Shown: positions 49,925-59,288 of the stretch, piece by piece | How the letters are laid out: each line of letters starts with the position of its first letter | How positions within the stretch are numbered: position 1 is the first letter of the stretch | Source of the DNA: Candidatus Omnitrophota bacterium | GTDB lineage: Bacteria; Ratteibacteria; UBA8468; B48-G9; DTJG01 | NCBI GenBank assembly: GCA_023818965.1 | Contig: JAMWCD010000006.1 | Span: forward strand, 141,475-205,474 | Direction: 5' to 3' | Length of the DNA: 64,000 nt | Notes under the pieces: generated by a model | What the model was told of the DNA's origin: nothing | Database searches by the model: none | The model's input: the letters and a program-made list of their open reading frames with translations, nothing else | Made by a program: the position numbers and the translations under genes

Positions 49925-51671
49925 AAAGAGAACCCGGATTTTTTTTATTATAATCCTGGCACTTTCACTCTTTGTTAATCTACCAGGAATTAAATGGGGA
50001 CTTCCTGGGAGTAATATTATAAATCTTGTCTTTGGTGATATCGAATTTCATAAGACAGTTCTTTCTCAAATGGTAGAAACAAGAGATGAAATAAGACAAA
50101 TGATTAATGTTCCTGGGGATAAGTATTATTCGTCATACGACGAAAACAGAATGATAAAAATTCCATATAAAAATGAAGTGATTTCATTAACCGTAGGGCA
50201 GGTTAATGCTATGCGGACGTACCTGCTGAGAACTTATTATCCCGATGAGCATATTACGATAGCAGCGCTGGCAAATATTAATGTGAAAGAAAAAAAATTC
50301 AGTCCAAAGGTATTAATACCTGGACCACTCTACGTTTACATTTCTGGACTGTGGTTAAAAATTTGCAATTTTTTTAATGTTGTAAAAATATCGAAAAATG
50401 TGGATTTTTATCTTAATAATCCTTCAAAAATGGCATCCATTTATGTTTCGCTAAGAATTTTACTTATTATAATATTATGTTTAACTGTTTATTTTACTTT
50501 TCATTCTGTCAGTGCAATCTGGGGTGTCGAAGCAGGTATTATTTCTTCACTTCTTGTCGGGATATCGCCAGTATTAAACCTGTGGAATCATTTTGGTTAT
50601 TATTATGGATTTGCTCTTCCTTTTGTAATTTTTGCTTTTTATTATGGTTACAAAATACTCAGAGATAATCGTTTGAGATTTTATATCGTTTCAGCAGTGT
50701 TGTCAGCCATTTCAATGTCTGTTGTTATGCTTTATGGAATTTCAATTTGGTTTTTAATCTCGGCTATTTTAGTGATTCTGATATATTCAGAAAGAACCAG
50801 AAAAACACTAAATACTATGATAAAAAATTTTCTTGTTGCTTCTATTGTTTTTGCTGGAACATTTGTCTTCATCCACTTTTTTTTGTTGATTGACAAAGAA
50901 ACACTTGTGAAATTAATGAACTTTGAACACGGAGATTTTAAATTTTCTCCTCAATTTTTTTATTTTACTTTTGCTTCATTGAAAAGTGCGTGCGGCTGGC
51001 CATTTTTGATCAGTGCAATAGCAGGTTATGTTTTATTAATCACAAGATTTAGAGAAAAAAATGCTAAATTTTTTGTAATTTCTTTGGTGTTACCATTTAT
51101 TGTTTTCTCATGTTTTTCTCCATGGTATGCACGAAGGAGTATATTCCTTATTCCATTTATGGCAATGTCAGCAGGAGTGTTTTTAATCTGGTTAAAAAAT
51201 AAAAATAGAGTCATTGGAAATATTATTTTAATTTTCACGGTTGTTTTCACATTGCTTTATTCTGTTTCTTATACAAAGATTTTCGTGGAAAAAAATATCC
51301 GGGATATTGCAGGTGAATGGATTAATGAAAACATTCCTGAAAAAGCGAAAATTGGTTTGTCACAGTTGCCAGCCCCTTATAGAACGCCACCTTTTCAGTT
51401 TTACAGATACAGTTTGTTGCCCGTTAACTGGGATAAGGATTTATTGAAAAAAGAAAGACCTGAGTATTTTATTGTTAGTGAATATGATGTGCTCTGGCAA
51501 ACAAAAGAAAAGTTAGACCAGTTTTTTTCTGATTATGATGTGTTAAAATCTTTTAGAAAGCAGGCACAGATATGCGGAATCAGTTTCAATAGAACATCAT
51601 TTTCAGCAAAGGACTTCTGGGTTCCAAATCCAGATATTGTTATTTATAAGCGAAAAAATGTGGAAAAATAA
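49914..51671 (+). CDS. PMT/ArnT-like membrane glycosyltransferase (paralogue 2)
   Basis: 585 aa, same plan as the gene at 47001: N-terminal GIKWGLPG, FGDIEFHKTVLSQM, DE motif in YYPDEHITIAAL (~113), hydrophobic helices and a C-terminal domain with WINENIPEKAKIG and YFIVSEY. The two arose by duplication, and the stretch after the DE motif has diverged (no FNPHFFEY). It overlaps the preceding gene by 11 bases. Confidence 0.8.
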   Translation: MFSKKRTRIFFIIILALSLFVNLPGIKWGLPGSNIINLVFGDIEFHKTVLSQMVETRDEIRQMINVPGDKYYSSYDENRMIKIPYKNEVISLTVGQVNAMRTYLLRTYYPDEHITIAALANINVKEKKFSPKVLIPGPLYVYISGLWLKICNFFNVVKISKNVDFYLNNPSKMASIYVSLRILLIIILCLTVYFTFHSVSAIWGVEAGIISSLLVGISPVLNLWNHFGYYYGFALPFVIFAFYYGYKILRDNRLRFYIVSAVLSAISMSVVMLYGISIWFLISAILVILIYSERTRKTLNTMIKNFLVASIVFAGTFVFIHFFLLIDKETLVKLMNFEHGDFKFSPQFFYFTFASLKSACGWPFLISAIAGYVLLITRFREKNAKFFVISLVLPFIVFSCFSPWYARRSIFLIPFMAMSAGVFLIWLKNKNRVIGNIILIFTVVFTLLYSVSYTKIFVEKNIRDIAGEWINENIPEKAKIGLSQLPAPYRTPPFQFYRYSLLPVNWDKDLLKKERPEYFIVSEYDVLWQTKEKLDQFFSDYDVLKSFRKQAQICGISFNRTSFSAKDFWVPNPDIVIYKRKNVEK

Positions 51672-52368
51672 AAAAGTTAGTGTGATTTTTCCGACTTATA
51701 ATGAAAAGGATTCAATCAGACATGCAATTGATGACTTTTTTGCCTCAGGATTTGTTGATGAAATTGTTGTGGTGAATAATAATGCTGTAGAAGGAACCGA
51801 CGAAGAGGTAAAAAAGACATCTGCCCGGCTTGTATATGAAAAAAGGCAGGGATATGGTTATGCAATCTGGAAGGGTCTTGAGGAAGCAACAGGAGATCTT
51901 CTTATTATTTCTGAACCAGATGGGACATTTTCTGGAAAGGATGTTATTAAACTGCTTGCTTACAGTGATGATTTTGATTATGTTATTGGAACAAGAACAA
52001 CAAGGGAACTTATCTGGCAGGGTGCTAATATGGGAGCATTTTTGAAATGGGGTAACTGGTCAGTTGCAAAACTCCTTGAGTTTTTATACAACACAACAAC
52101 ACTGACTGATGTTGGTTGCACGATGAGATTGATAAAACGAAATGTTTATGAAAAAGTAAAAAAATACTTTACTATTGGAACACAGCATTTTGGTCCAGAA
52201 TTAACCATTCTTGTGGCAAAATCAGGAATAAAATTTATAGAAATTCCTGTAAATTACAAGCCAAGGGTTGGCAAGTCATCTGTCACAGGAAGTTTCAGAA
52301 AATCTTTAATTCTGGGTATGAAGATGATATGGTTAATTATAAGATACAGATTCAAAAAATTAAGGTGA
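51658..52368 (+). CDS. GT2 glycosyltransferase
   Basis: 236 aa from ATG 51658, inside the end of the previous gene. VSVIFPTYNEKDSIRHAI and the EPDG acidic motif (ISEPDGTFS, in place of QDAD) are GT-A features. The GTRTTRE and DVGCTMRLIK segments resemble polyprenyl-phosphate glycosyltransferases. No membrane spans. Confidence 0.82.
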   Translation: MWKNKKVSVIFPTYNEKDSIRHAIDDFFASGFVDEIVVVNNNAVEGTDEEVKKTSARLVYEKRQGYGYAIWKGLEEATGDLLIISEPDGTFSGKDVIKLLAYSDDFDYVIGTRTTRELIWQGANMGAFLKWGNWSVAKLLEFLYNTTTLTDVGCTMRLIKRNVYEKVKKYFTIGTQHFGPELTILVAKSGIKFIEIPVNYKPRVGKSSVTGSFRKSLILGMKMIWLIIRYRFKKLR

Positions 52369-52372
52369 AATT

Positions 52373-53050
52373 ATGATACTTGCTTATCACAGAATAAATC
52401 CATGGTATCGTGATGATGCATTAAGTGTAAATCCTGAAATATTTGAATCACATATAAAATTTTTACTGGAAAAGGGTTTTAAACCTGTTTCTCTTTACGA
52501 TTATCTTGATGAAAAGGTCTCAGATAAAAAATTTTGCATTACTTTTGATGATGGTTTTGCTGATAATTATTTTTTTGCTTTTCCAATTCTGACAAAATAC
52601 AATATCAAAGCAACAATTTTTCTTATTGCCCACTTTATTGGAACAGAAAAAATTCATCAAAAATACACAGACAGAGAAAAAGATAGATATTTGCAGTGGA
52701 AGGAAATTCATGAAATGATTAAGTCAGGGATTGATTTTGGTTCTCACTCTCTTACACACCCTGACCTTACGACGCTTGACAAAAAGCAATTGTGGGATGA
52801 GATTTTTGATTCAAAAAGATTTTTGCAAAAAAATATTGGTCGCAAAATCAATTTTTTCTGTTATCCCTATGGCAGACAGAACGAAAAAATCAGACAAACA
52901 GTGAAAAATGCAGGTTATCTTGGTGCAGTCGTTACAAACTGGAAAGGAAAATATGATTCATATTGCCTGCCAAGAATAGGTATTTATGGACACAATTCCT
53001 TTTTCGCCTTCAGGATAAAAATATGGTTGGAAAAAATTCGGGGAAGATAG
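52373..53050 (+). CDS. Polysaccharide deacetylase (CE4/NodB family)
   Basis: 225 aa. The NodB motifs are clear: TFDDGFADN (motif 1, catalytic and metal Asp) and GSHSLTHPDL (motif 2, metal His pair), then FCYPYGRQ (motif 3). It removes N- or O-acetyl groups from glycans. There is no signal peptide, so it may act on cytoplasmic lipid-linked intermediates or be a small cytoplasmic form. SD AAGGTG lies five bases before the start. Confidence 0.9.
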   Translation: MILAYHRINPWYRDDALSVNPEIFESHIKFLLEKGFKPVSLYDYLDEKVSDKKFCITFDDGFADNYFFAFPILTKYNIKATIFLIAHFIGTEKIHQKYTDREKDRYLQWKEIHEMIKSGIDFGSHSLTHPDLTTLDKKQLWDEIFDSKRFLQKNIGRKINFFCYPYGRQNEKIRQTVKNAGYLGAVVTNWKGKYDSYCLPRIGIYGHNSFFAFRIKIWLEKIRGR

Positions 53051-54204
53051 TTTTTATTTTTTTTCTACTGGCTTTTATCATCAGGATAATTTTTGTTTTT
53101 TCTCTTAAAACAAAATTTTATTTTGATGATGAGTATGAATACTGGAAAATTGTCAATAATTTCATTACTGGAAAAGGTTTAATGGTATCTGAAACATTGA
53201 AGGCATATAGACCTCCTTTGTATCCATTGTTTCTTGTTTTATTTGCAAAACTTAATACTGGAATTACAGGCATAAGGATTGTCCAGGCATTGCTGTCATC
53301 CGTTAGTTGTATTTTTATCTATTTTCTTGCGAGAAAAGTTTTCAATGAAAAAATTGCAATCTTTTCTCTTGCCATTTCATCTGTTTATCCTTTTTTCATT
53401 TTTTACTCAGGTTTCCTGCTGACAGAGACATTGTTCATATTCCTTGTTATTTGTTGTATTTATGCTTTTATTAAACTTGCAGAAAGCAGGGTATCACCGG
53501 TTTATGGATTTATTCCTGGTATTTTTGCCGGTCTTGCGGGTTTGTGTAGGCCAACAATGGAGTTATTTTTTCCCTTTTGTTTACTATTTATTATTCTTTC
53601 AAAAGCATCATGTGTAGTGAAATTCAAAAAAATTGTCTTTGCTATGGCAGGATTTATTATTATTTTAACACCCTGGATTATCAGAAATTTTATTGTGCTT
53701 GGTAGTTTTGTTCCTGGAACTACAATGGGCGGTGCAGTATTCTGGGAAGGGAATAATCCTTATTCAGATGGTGGACCCTGCAGGTATTTTCCTGAAGGTG
53801 TATGGCAGATTGAGGAATCAAAAAGAGACCAGGTCTTTTATAAACTTACCATAGATTGCATCAAACAAAACCCGAAAAGATTTGCCTGGCTACTCTGGAA
53901 CAAGTTTATCAGATTCTGGAATGTTGTTCCAAATGCATCTGAATACACAAAAACGATATACAGAATTATTAGTGTTTTTAGTTTTGGATTGATGTTACCA
54001 TTTTTTGTTCTGGGTATTTTTGTTTCTCCCAGAAATTTGAATACACTGTTTTTGACTGGTATGATTGTTTTTTTTACTGTTTTTCATATGATATTTCTTG
54101 CATCCATCCGTTACAGGGTGGCAATTGAACCATTCGTTATTATGTTTGCTTCAAGTGGATTTTTGTGGATTTTCAATCAATTGCATTGTCAGAGGAAGAC
54201 ATGA
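53023..54204 (+). CDS. Glycosyltransferase family 39-type membrane protein
   Basis: 393 aa from ATG 53023, with AGGA about eight bases upstream in the deacetylase gene. About ten spans, acidic loop YFDDEYEYWKIVNNFITGKG and AYRPPLYPLFLVL, homologous to the gene at 48692. It probably transfers a polyprenyl-linked sugar. It overlaps the next GT2 by ATGA. Confidence 0.8.
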   Translation: MVGKNSGKIVFIFFLLAFIIRIIFVFSLKTKFYFDDEYEYWKIVNNFITGKGLMVSETLKAYRPPLYPLFLVLFAKLNTGITGIRIVQALLSSVSCIFIYFLARKVFNEKIAIFSLAISSVYPFFIFYSGFLLTETLFIFLVICCIYAFIKLAESRVSPVYGFIPGIFAGLAGLCRPTMELFFPFCLLFIILSKASCVVKFKKIVFAMAGFIIILTPWIIRNFIVLGSFVPGTTMGGAVFWEGNNPYSDGGPCRYFPEGVWQIEESKRDQVFYKLTIDCIKQNPKRFAWLLWNKFIRFWNVVPNASEYTKTIYRIISVFSFGLMLPFFVLGIFVSPRNLNTLFLTGMIVFFTVFHMIFLASIRYRVAIEPFVIMFASSGFLWIFNQLHCQRKT

Positions 54205-54884
54205 AACTTTCTATCATAGTTCCAGTATACAATGAACGCACCACGATAAAAGAAATTTTTCAGAAACTTATTCGTGTTCCTGTTGAAAAAGAAATCATTA
54301 TTGTTGACGATGGAAGTAAAGACGGGACAACAGAAATTTTAAAAGAAATTCAGATGACCACTGGTGAACAAAATTTAAAAATAATATTCAAAAGTAAAAA
54401 TGAAGGCAAAGGTTCTGCCATAAGGGAAGGTTTGAAATATGTCAGTGGAGATGTTGTTGTTATTCAGGACGCAGACCTTGAATATGACCCGATGGATTTT
54501 ATTAAATTAATCAAGCCAATTGAAGAGGGCAAAGCAGATGTTGTTTATGGTTCAAGAATACTTGGTAAAAATCCAAAATCATCTTTTTCTTTTTATCTTG
54601 GTGGCAGGTTGTTATCCTGGATTTCAAACATTCTTTACAGAACATCAATAACAGATGAACCAACCTGTTACAAGATGTTCAAAACAGATGTAATCAAATC
54701 AATAAACCTTCGTTGTAAGGGTTTTGAATTTTGTCCTGAAGTTACAGCAAAATTAGCAAAAAGAGGAATTAAGATACATGAAATCCCGATTAAATATAAT
54801 CCGCGAAGTAAACGAGAAGGCAAAAAAATCAAATGGAAGGACGGACTGATTGCGATATGGGTACTACTGAAAAACAGGTTTTGA
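54201..54884 (+). CDS. GT2 glycosyltransferase, dolichyl-phosphate mannose synthase-like
   Basis: 227 aa with IVPVYNERTTIKEIF, IIVDDGSKDGT, GKGSAIREG and QDADLEYDP. It closely matches the gene at 46337, so the two are paralogues that may load different sugars or the same sugar for different transferases. ATGA overlap with the upstream transferase suggests the pair works together. Confidence 0.88.
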   Translation: MKLSIIVPVYNERTTIKEIFQKLIRVPVEKEIIIVDDGSKDGTTEILKEIQMTTGEQNLKIIFKSKNEGKGSAIREGLKYVSGDVVVIQDADLEYDPMDFIKLIKPIEEGKADVVYGSRILGKNPKSSFSFYLGGRLLSWISNILYRTSITDEPTCYKMFKTDVIKSINLRCKGFEFCPEVTAKLAKRGIKIHEIPIKYNPRSKREGKKIKWKDGLIAIWVLLKNRF

Positions 54885-55696
54885 ATAATGTCTTATGTCC
54901 TGTTTGCAGATGGGATACAGATTTGATATGGAGTGATAAAAATTATTTTGCGAGAAAATGTAAAAGATGCCATGTGATATTTTCTTCCACGAACACTTTT
55001 GTGAAATACGATGAAAAATATTTTTCTACCTGGTACATTAAGCCATATTTCAAAAGGAAGAGATATTTTGAAAAACTTTTGAAAAAAATTGAAAATTGTG
55101 TTGAGATACCCTGTGGTAAACTTCTTGATGCAGGTTGCGGAACCGGTATATTTCTTGAAATTGCGAAAAAACATTCATTTGATGTTTGTGGTATTGAAAC
55201 ATCGTTGTTTGCAGTTCAATATTGTAAGGAAAGAGGTTTTGATGTTATTTGTTGCGATATAAAAAAATCAGATTTTCCTGATAACTATTTTGATGTTGTA
55301 ACTATGTTTGATGTGATTGCTCATCTTGAAAATCCTCTGGGATATCTCAATCACATAAGGAAACTACTGAAAAACGAAGGCATTATTATTATCAAGACAC
55401 CATATCATCCTTTACTACTTTTTAAAATTGCGCAATTACTTGGTTTTACTGGAATGTCAAAGGGACTTTTGCATATTCCTGCTCAAATTTTTCATTTTAC
55501 TCCTTTATCATTGAAAAATTTGCTTTCTTTTGCTGGTTTTGATACTATGTGCATTTTAAAAGTTAATGAAATGCCATCTTTTTTTCTTTCTTTTTCACCA
55601 AAAACAATGGCATCCTTTTTTGTTCAATTGATTTTGAAAATTATCTACGGAGCAGATTCTGTTGTCATTATAGGGAAGAAGGTTCAACCAGCATAA
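54857..55696 (+). CDS. SAM-dependent methyltransferase with N-terminal zinc ribbon
   Basis: 279 aa. The N-terminus has CPVC...CKRC (~13-40), a zinc-ribbon found in methyltransferases of sugar clusters. The SAM site is LLDAGCGTGIFLEIA, followed by DVVTMFDVIAHLENP. It probably methylates a sugar or lipid intermediate. ATG 54857 is chosen so that the ribbon starts the protein; ATG 54833 is possible. The gene overlaps the preceding GT2. Confidence 0.8.
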   Translation: MGTTEKQVLNNVLCPVCRWDTDLIWSDKNYFARKCKRCHVIFSSTNTFVKYDEKYFSTWYIKPYFKRKRYFEKLLKKIENCVEIPCGKLLDAGCGTGIFLEIAKKHSFDVCGIETSLFAVQYCKERGFDVICCDIKKSDFPDNYFDVVTMFDVIAHLENPLGYLNHIRKLLKNEGIIIIKTPYHPLLLFKIAQLLGFTGMSKGLLHIPAQIFHFTPLSLKNLLSFAGFDTMCILKVNEMPSFFLSFSPKTMASFFVQLILKIIYGADSVVIIGKKVQPA

Positions 55697-55745
55697 TTTT
55701 ATATATTTAAAGCAGAGACATTATAATATAAGAAAGGGGATACTG

Positions 55746-56774
55746 ATGAATAAAATTGTTATCACAGGTGGAGCTGGTTTCATAGGAACAAATCTGGCAT
55801 TGAATCTGGTAAAAGACAATGCAAACCACATAATAATTTTTGATAATCTCTCACGTGCTGGTGCCGAGAAAAACCTTGAATTCCTTTTAAGTAAAAATTA
55901 TAAGAATTTGCAATTTTTTAAGGGAGATGTCAGGGATTTCAAATCTCTTAAAGAAATTGTGAAGGATGCAAAAATTGTTTTTCATCTCGCCGCTCAGGTA
56001 GCAGTGACCTCTTCTGTCGAAGAACCATTAAAGGATTTTGAAATAAATGCAATGGGTACGCTTTATATTCTTGAAGCCATAAGAAAAGTATCTCCTGATG
56101 CAATAATTGTTTTTGCGTCAACCAACAAGGTGTACGGAGAACTTAAGCATTTGAAACTGAAGGAAACAAAAACAAGGTATGTCTTTGCTGAAATGAAAAA
56201 TGGGATATCAGAAAAGGAGAATCTTGATTTTCATTCGCCTTATGGCGTTTCAAAAGGATGTGCTGACCAGTATGTCAGGGACTATTACAGAATTTATGGT
56301 TTAAAAACTGTTGTCTTTCGTCAGTCCTGCATTTATGGTGCACACCAGCACGGTAATGAAGACCAGGGATGGGTGGCTCATTTTATAATAAGAAGTTTGA
56401 TGGGCAAAAGTATTAATATTTATGGTGATGGAAAACAGGTCAGGGATTTGCTTGAAGTGAGGGATTTAATAAGGGCATACAAAACTGCTATCAAAAAGAT
56501 AGAGTTGGTAAAGGGTGAAATTTTTAATATTGGTGGTGGGAAAAATAATTCATTTTCACTTCTTGAATTGATTGAATTTTTGTCAAAAGAATTAAACAGG
56601 AAGATTGACTATAATTTTTATCCGTGGAGACCTGGTGATCAAAAGGTATTCATCAGTGATAACAGAAGAATTAAAAAACTTCTTGGATGGGAGCCAGAGA
56701 TATCAACAGAAAAAGGAATAAAGGGACTAATCTGCTGGTTAAGGAAATTTAGAATTGATGAAAAAGGGAAATAA
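55746..56774 (+). CDS. NAD-dependent epimerase, CDP-paratose 2-epimerase-like
   Basis: 342 aa, extended SDR fold: TGGAGFIGTNLA nucleotide site, STNKVYG and YGVSK catalytic Tyr-Lys. FRQSCIYG with EDQGWVAHF is typical of the tyvelose (CDP-paratose) 2-epimerase subgroup. The substrate is unproved: no CDP-sugar synthesis genes lie nearby. It has a good AAGGGG SD. ugd follows one base later. Confidence 0.8.
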   Translation: MNKIVITGGAGFIGTNLALNLVKDNANHIIIFDNLSRAGAEKNLEFLLSKNYKNLQFFKGDVRDFKSLKEIVKDAKIVFHLAAQVAVTSSVEEPLKDFEINAMGTLYILEAIRKVSPDAIIVFASTNKVYGELKHLKLKETKTRYVFAEMKNGISEKENLDFHSPYGVSKGCADQYVRDYYRIYGLKTVVFRQSCIYGAHQHGNEDQGWVAHFIIRSLMGKSINIYGDGKQVRDLLEVRDLIRAYKTAIKKIELVKGEIFNIGGGKNNSFSLLELIEFLSKELNRKIDYNFYPWRPGDQKVFISDNRRIKKLLGWEPEISTEKGIKGLICWLRKFRIDEKGK

Positions 56775-56775
56775 A

Positions 56776-58098
56776 ATGTTTACAATAGGAGTAATTGGAG
56801 CAGGTCATGTTGGGTTGGTGACTGCAGCATGTCTGGCAAAACTGGGTCATTATGTTCTATGTGCTGACAATGATGAAGATAAAATAAAAAAGCTTAAGAA
56901 ACTGGTGATGCCCTTTTATGAACCAGGACTTGAAGAAATAGTGGAACACCAATATAAGAAAGGAAATCTTCTGTTTACTGATTCAGTGAAAGAAGTTTCT
57001 GAAAAATGCGATGTTATTTTTATTGCAGTTGGAACTCCTTCAACCCCTGATGGTTCTGCTGACCTTTCATATGTTGAAAATGTTACTGTTGAAATTGCCC
57101 GGGCACTTTGTGCTTTTAAGGAGAGAAAAAAAGAAAATATTTACAGGTTGATTGTGGAAAAAAGTACTGTTCCTGTCCTTACCGGACAATGGGTAAAGAA
57201 AACGTTTCAATTGATAGGACCAACAGGAATTGAGTTTGATATTGCTGCAAACCCTGAATTTTTACGAGAGGGTAGTGCCATTAAAGATTTTCTTGAACCT
57301 GATAGAGTCGTAGTTGGCGTGGAAAATGAGAGAGCAAGAAAAATTTTCGAACATATTTATTCAAAAATAAAAGCACCGATTGTTTTTACAGATGTGAAAA
57401 GTGCTGAATTAATAAAACATGCTTCTAATTGTTTTCTTGCATTAAAAATTTCGTATATCAATGCAATCTCTCAAATATGTGAAAGGGTTGGAGCAGATAT
57501 TGAAAAGGTGGCTGAGGGTATGGGTTATGACAGAAGGATTGGAAAAGATTTTTTGAAGGCAGGAATTGGATGGGGTGGAAGTTGTTTTCCAAAAGATGTT
57601 GCTGCTTTTATTAAACTTGCAGAAGAAATTGGTTATCCTTTCAATCTTTTGAAAGAAGCTCAGCAAATCAATAAACAGCAGCGTCTTCTTGTTATAAAAA
57701 AGGCAAAGGAACTATTGTGGAATTTGAAAGGAAAGAAAATTTCAATTCTGGGGCTTTCTTTTAAGCCCAATACAGATGATATCAGAGAATCTCCTGCCAT
57801 AGAAATTATAGAAATGTTATTAAAGGAAGGTTCATTAATAAAATCTTATGACCCAAAAGCAATGGATAATATGAGAAGAATTTTCCCTGACATTGAATAT
57901 TGCAATGATGCTTATGAATGTGTGAAAGATACTTCCCTGTTAATTTTATTAACTGAATGGGAAGAATTCAGAAAACTTGATTTTGAAAAAATTAAACGTT
58001 TGATGGAAAGTCCAAATATTATTGACGGCAGAAACTATCTTGATAAGGAAAAACTGAAATCAATTGGTTTCAATTACAGGGGTATCGGGAGGAATTAA
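56776..58098 (+). CDS. ugd: UDP-glucose 6-dehydrogenase
   Basis: 440 aa; oxidises UDP-glucose to UDP-glucuronate with two NAD+. IGAGHVGLVTAA is the NAD site, and the catalytic Cys lies in GWGGSCFPKD. Other conserved parts are NPEFLREGSAI and GLSFKPNTDDIRESP. ATG 56776 has AAGGG upstream. It directly abuts uxs, which uses its product. GDP-mannose dehydrogenase is less likely. Confidence 0.94.
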   Translation: MFTIGVIGAGHVGLVTAACLAKLGHYVLCADNDEDKIKKLKKLVMPFYEPGLEEIVEHQYKKGNLLFTDSVKEVSEKCDVIFIAVGTPSTPDGSADLSYVENVTVEIARALCAFKERKKENIYRLIVEKSTVPVLTGQWVKKTFQLIGPTGIEFDIAANPEFLREGSAIKDFLEPDRVVVGVENERARKIFEHIYSKIKAPIVFTDVKSAELIKHASNCFLALKISYINAISQICERVGADIEKVAEGMGYDRRIGKDFLKAGIGWGGSCFPKDVAAFIKLAEEIGYPFNLLKEAQQINKQQRLLVIKKAKELLWNLKGKKISILGLSFKPNTDDIRESPAIEIIEMLLKEGSLIKSYDPKAMDNMRRIFPDIEYCNDAYECVKDTSLLILLTEWEEFRKLDFEKIKRLMESPNIIDGRNYLDKEKLKSIGFNYRGIGRN

Positions 58099-59076
58099 AT
58101 GAGAAACAAATTAATTCTAATTTCAGGTGGAGCAGGTTTCATAGGCAGTCACCTGTGTGATTATTATGTTTCAGAAGGAAATAATGTTTGGTGCATTGAC
58201 AATTTATGCACTGGTAGAATATCAAACATTGAACATCTTTTGAAAGAACAAAAGTTTAAGTTTATTGAGGCAGATATTATATCGCTTGATATTAACAGCA
58301 TTAAAGAACATTTTGATATGGTTTTTCATCTTGCAAGTCCTGCTTCTCCACCTGATTATTTCCGTTTACCTTTAGAAACATTGAAGGTTAATTCTCTTGG
58401 TACAGAAAAAATGCTTGAGATTGCACGCAAATGTAATGCGAAATTTCTTTTTAGTTCCACTTCAGAAGTTTATGGAGATCCACTGGTCAGTCCACAGAAA
58501 GAGGATTACTGGGGAAATGTCAATCCAGTGGGTCCAAGGTCAGTATATGATGAAGGAAAAAGATATGGTGAGGCAATTGTTATGGCATACCACAGAAAAT
58601 ACAGGGTAGATACAAGAATCATAAGAATATTTAATACTTATGGCGAGAGAATGCGACTGGATGATGGAAGGGTAATACCGAATTTTATAAGTCAATTATT
58701 ACAGGGAAATCCACTGACAATTTATGGAGATGGAAGACAGACAAGAAGTTTTTGTTATATTTCTGATTTGATCAATGGAATTGTGAAAATGATGGAGATT
58801 GATTTTCATTTTCCAGTGAACTTAGGAAATCCTGAAGAATTTACAATTCTTCAACTGGCAGAACTGTTACAGAAAATTACAGGTAAAAAGGCAATAATTC
58901 AATTTCTTCCAGCCCTTGAAGATGACCCAAAACAAAGAAGACCCGACATTTCAAGGGCAAAACAATTGCTCAACTGGCAACCTGTTGTTCAACTTGAAGA
59001 AGGATTGAGAAAAACACTCAAATATTTCCAGTCCATCCCAATCCCGTCCCCAGGGGCGGATAAGGGGGTAAAATAA
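58099..59076 (+). CDS. uxs: UDP-glucuronate decarboxylase (UDP-xylose synthase)
   Basis: 325 aa, SDR fold. Diagnostic UXS motifs are LASPASPPDY, STSEVYGDP and GPRSVYDEGKR (Tyr-Lys catalytic pair). It converts UDP-glucuronate to UDP-xylose. The last ~14 residues (SIPIPSPGADKGVK) are encoded by GC-rich DNA unlike the rest and have no family counterpart; they may come from an inserted mobile sequence just downstream. Confidence 0.95.
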   Translation: MRNKLILISGGAGFIGSHLCDYYVSEGNNVWCIDNLCTGRISNIEHLLKEQKFKFIEADIISLDINSIKEHFDMVFHLASPASPPDYFRLPLETLKVNSLGTEKMLEIARKCNAKFLFSSTSEVYGDPLVSPQKEDYWGNVNPVGPRSVYDEGKRYGEAIVMAYHRKYRVDTRIIRIFNTYGERMRLDDGRVIPNFISQLLQGNPLTIYGDGRQTRSFCYISDLINGIVKMMEIDFHFPVNLGNPEEFTILQLAELLQKITGKKAIIQFLPALEDDPKQRRPDISRAKQLLNWQPVVQLEEGLRKTLKYFQSIPIPSPGADKGVK

Positions 59077-59188
59077 TGAAAAAAGAGAATTAAACATAGA
59101 TGGATTGTATCATGTTTTTCAATCGCAGTATTGCAGGATATGAAATTTTCACCTGCAAGGATGAATATATCAGTATAGAAGATGTATA
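59075..59188 (+). pseudogene. Remnant of a REP-associated (Y1, IS200-like) transposase N-terminus
   Basis: With small frame corrections this stretch reads KRELNIDGLYHVF, then NRSIAGYEIF and KDEYI. Y1 transposases of the RAYT family begin YHVxNRS-x-xIF. One extra T in the run at 59114-59119 breaks the frame, and no catalytic HUH or Tyr region follows. GC-rich flanks (59037-59070 and 59248-59281) carry an imperfect 15-bp inverted match (12 of 15). Very short, so tentative. Confidence 0.45.
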
Positions 59189-59288
59189 AAAATCAAAGGA
59201 ATGCTAAGTTTTCAAAATTTTTACTGTTAGATGAAAAAAGTGAGTCCGGCGCCGCTTTTCCATCGCGGGGGAGGTATTGGGAGGAGAG

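Noticed and set aside
55699-55727. Promoter before the epimerase gene at 55746
   Set aside because: TATAAT (55722-55727) is present but the -35 position reads TTATAT, which is weak in such AT-rich DNA.
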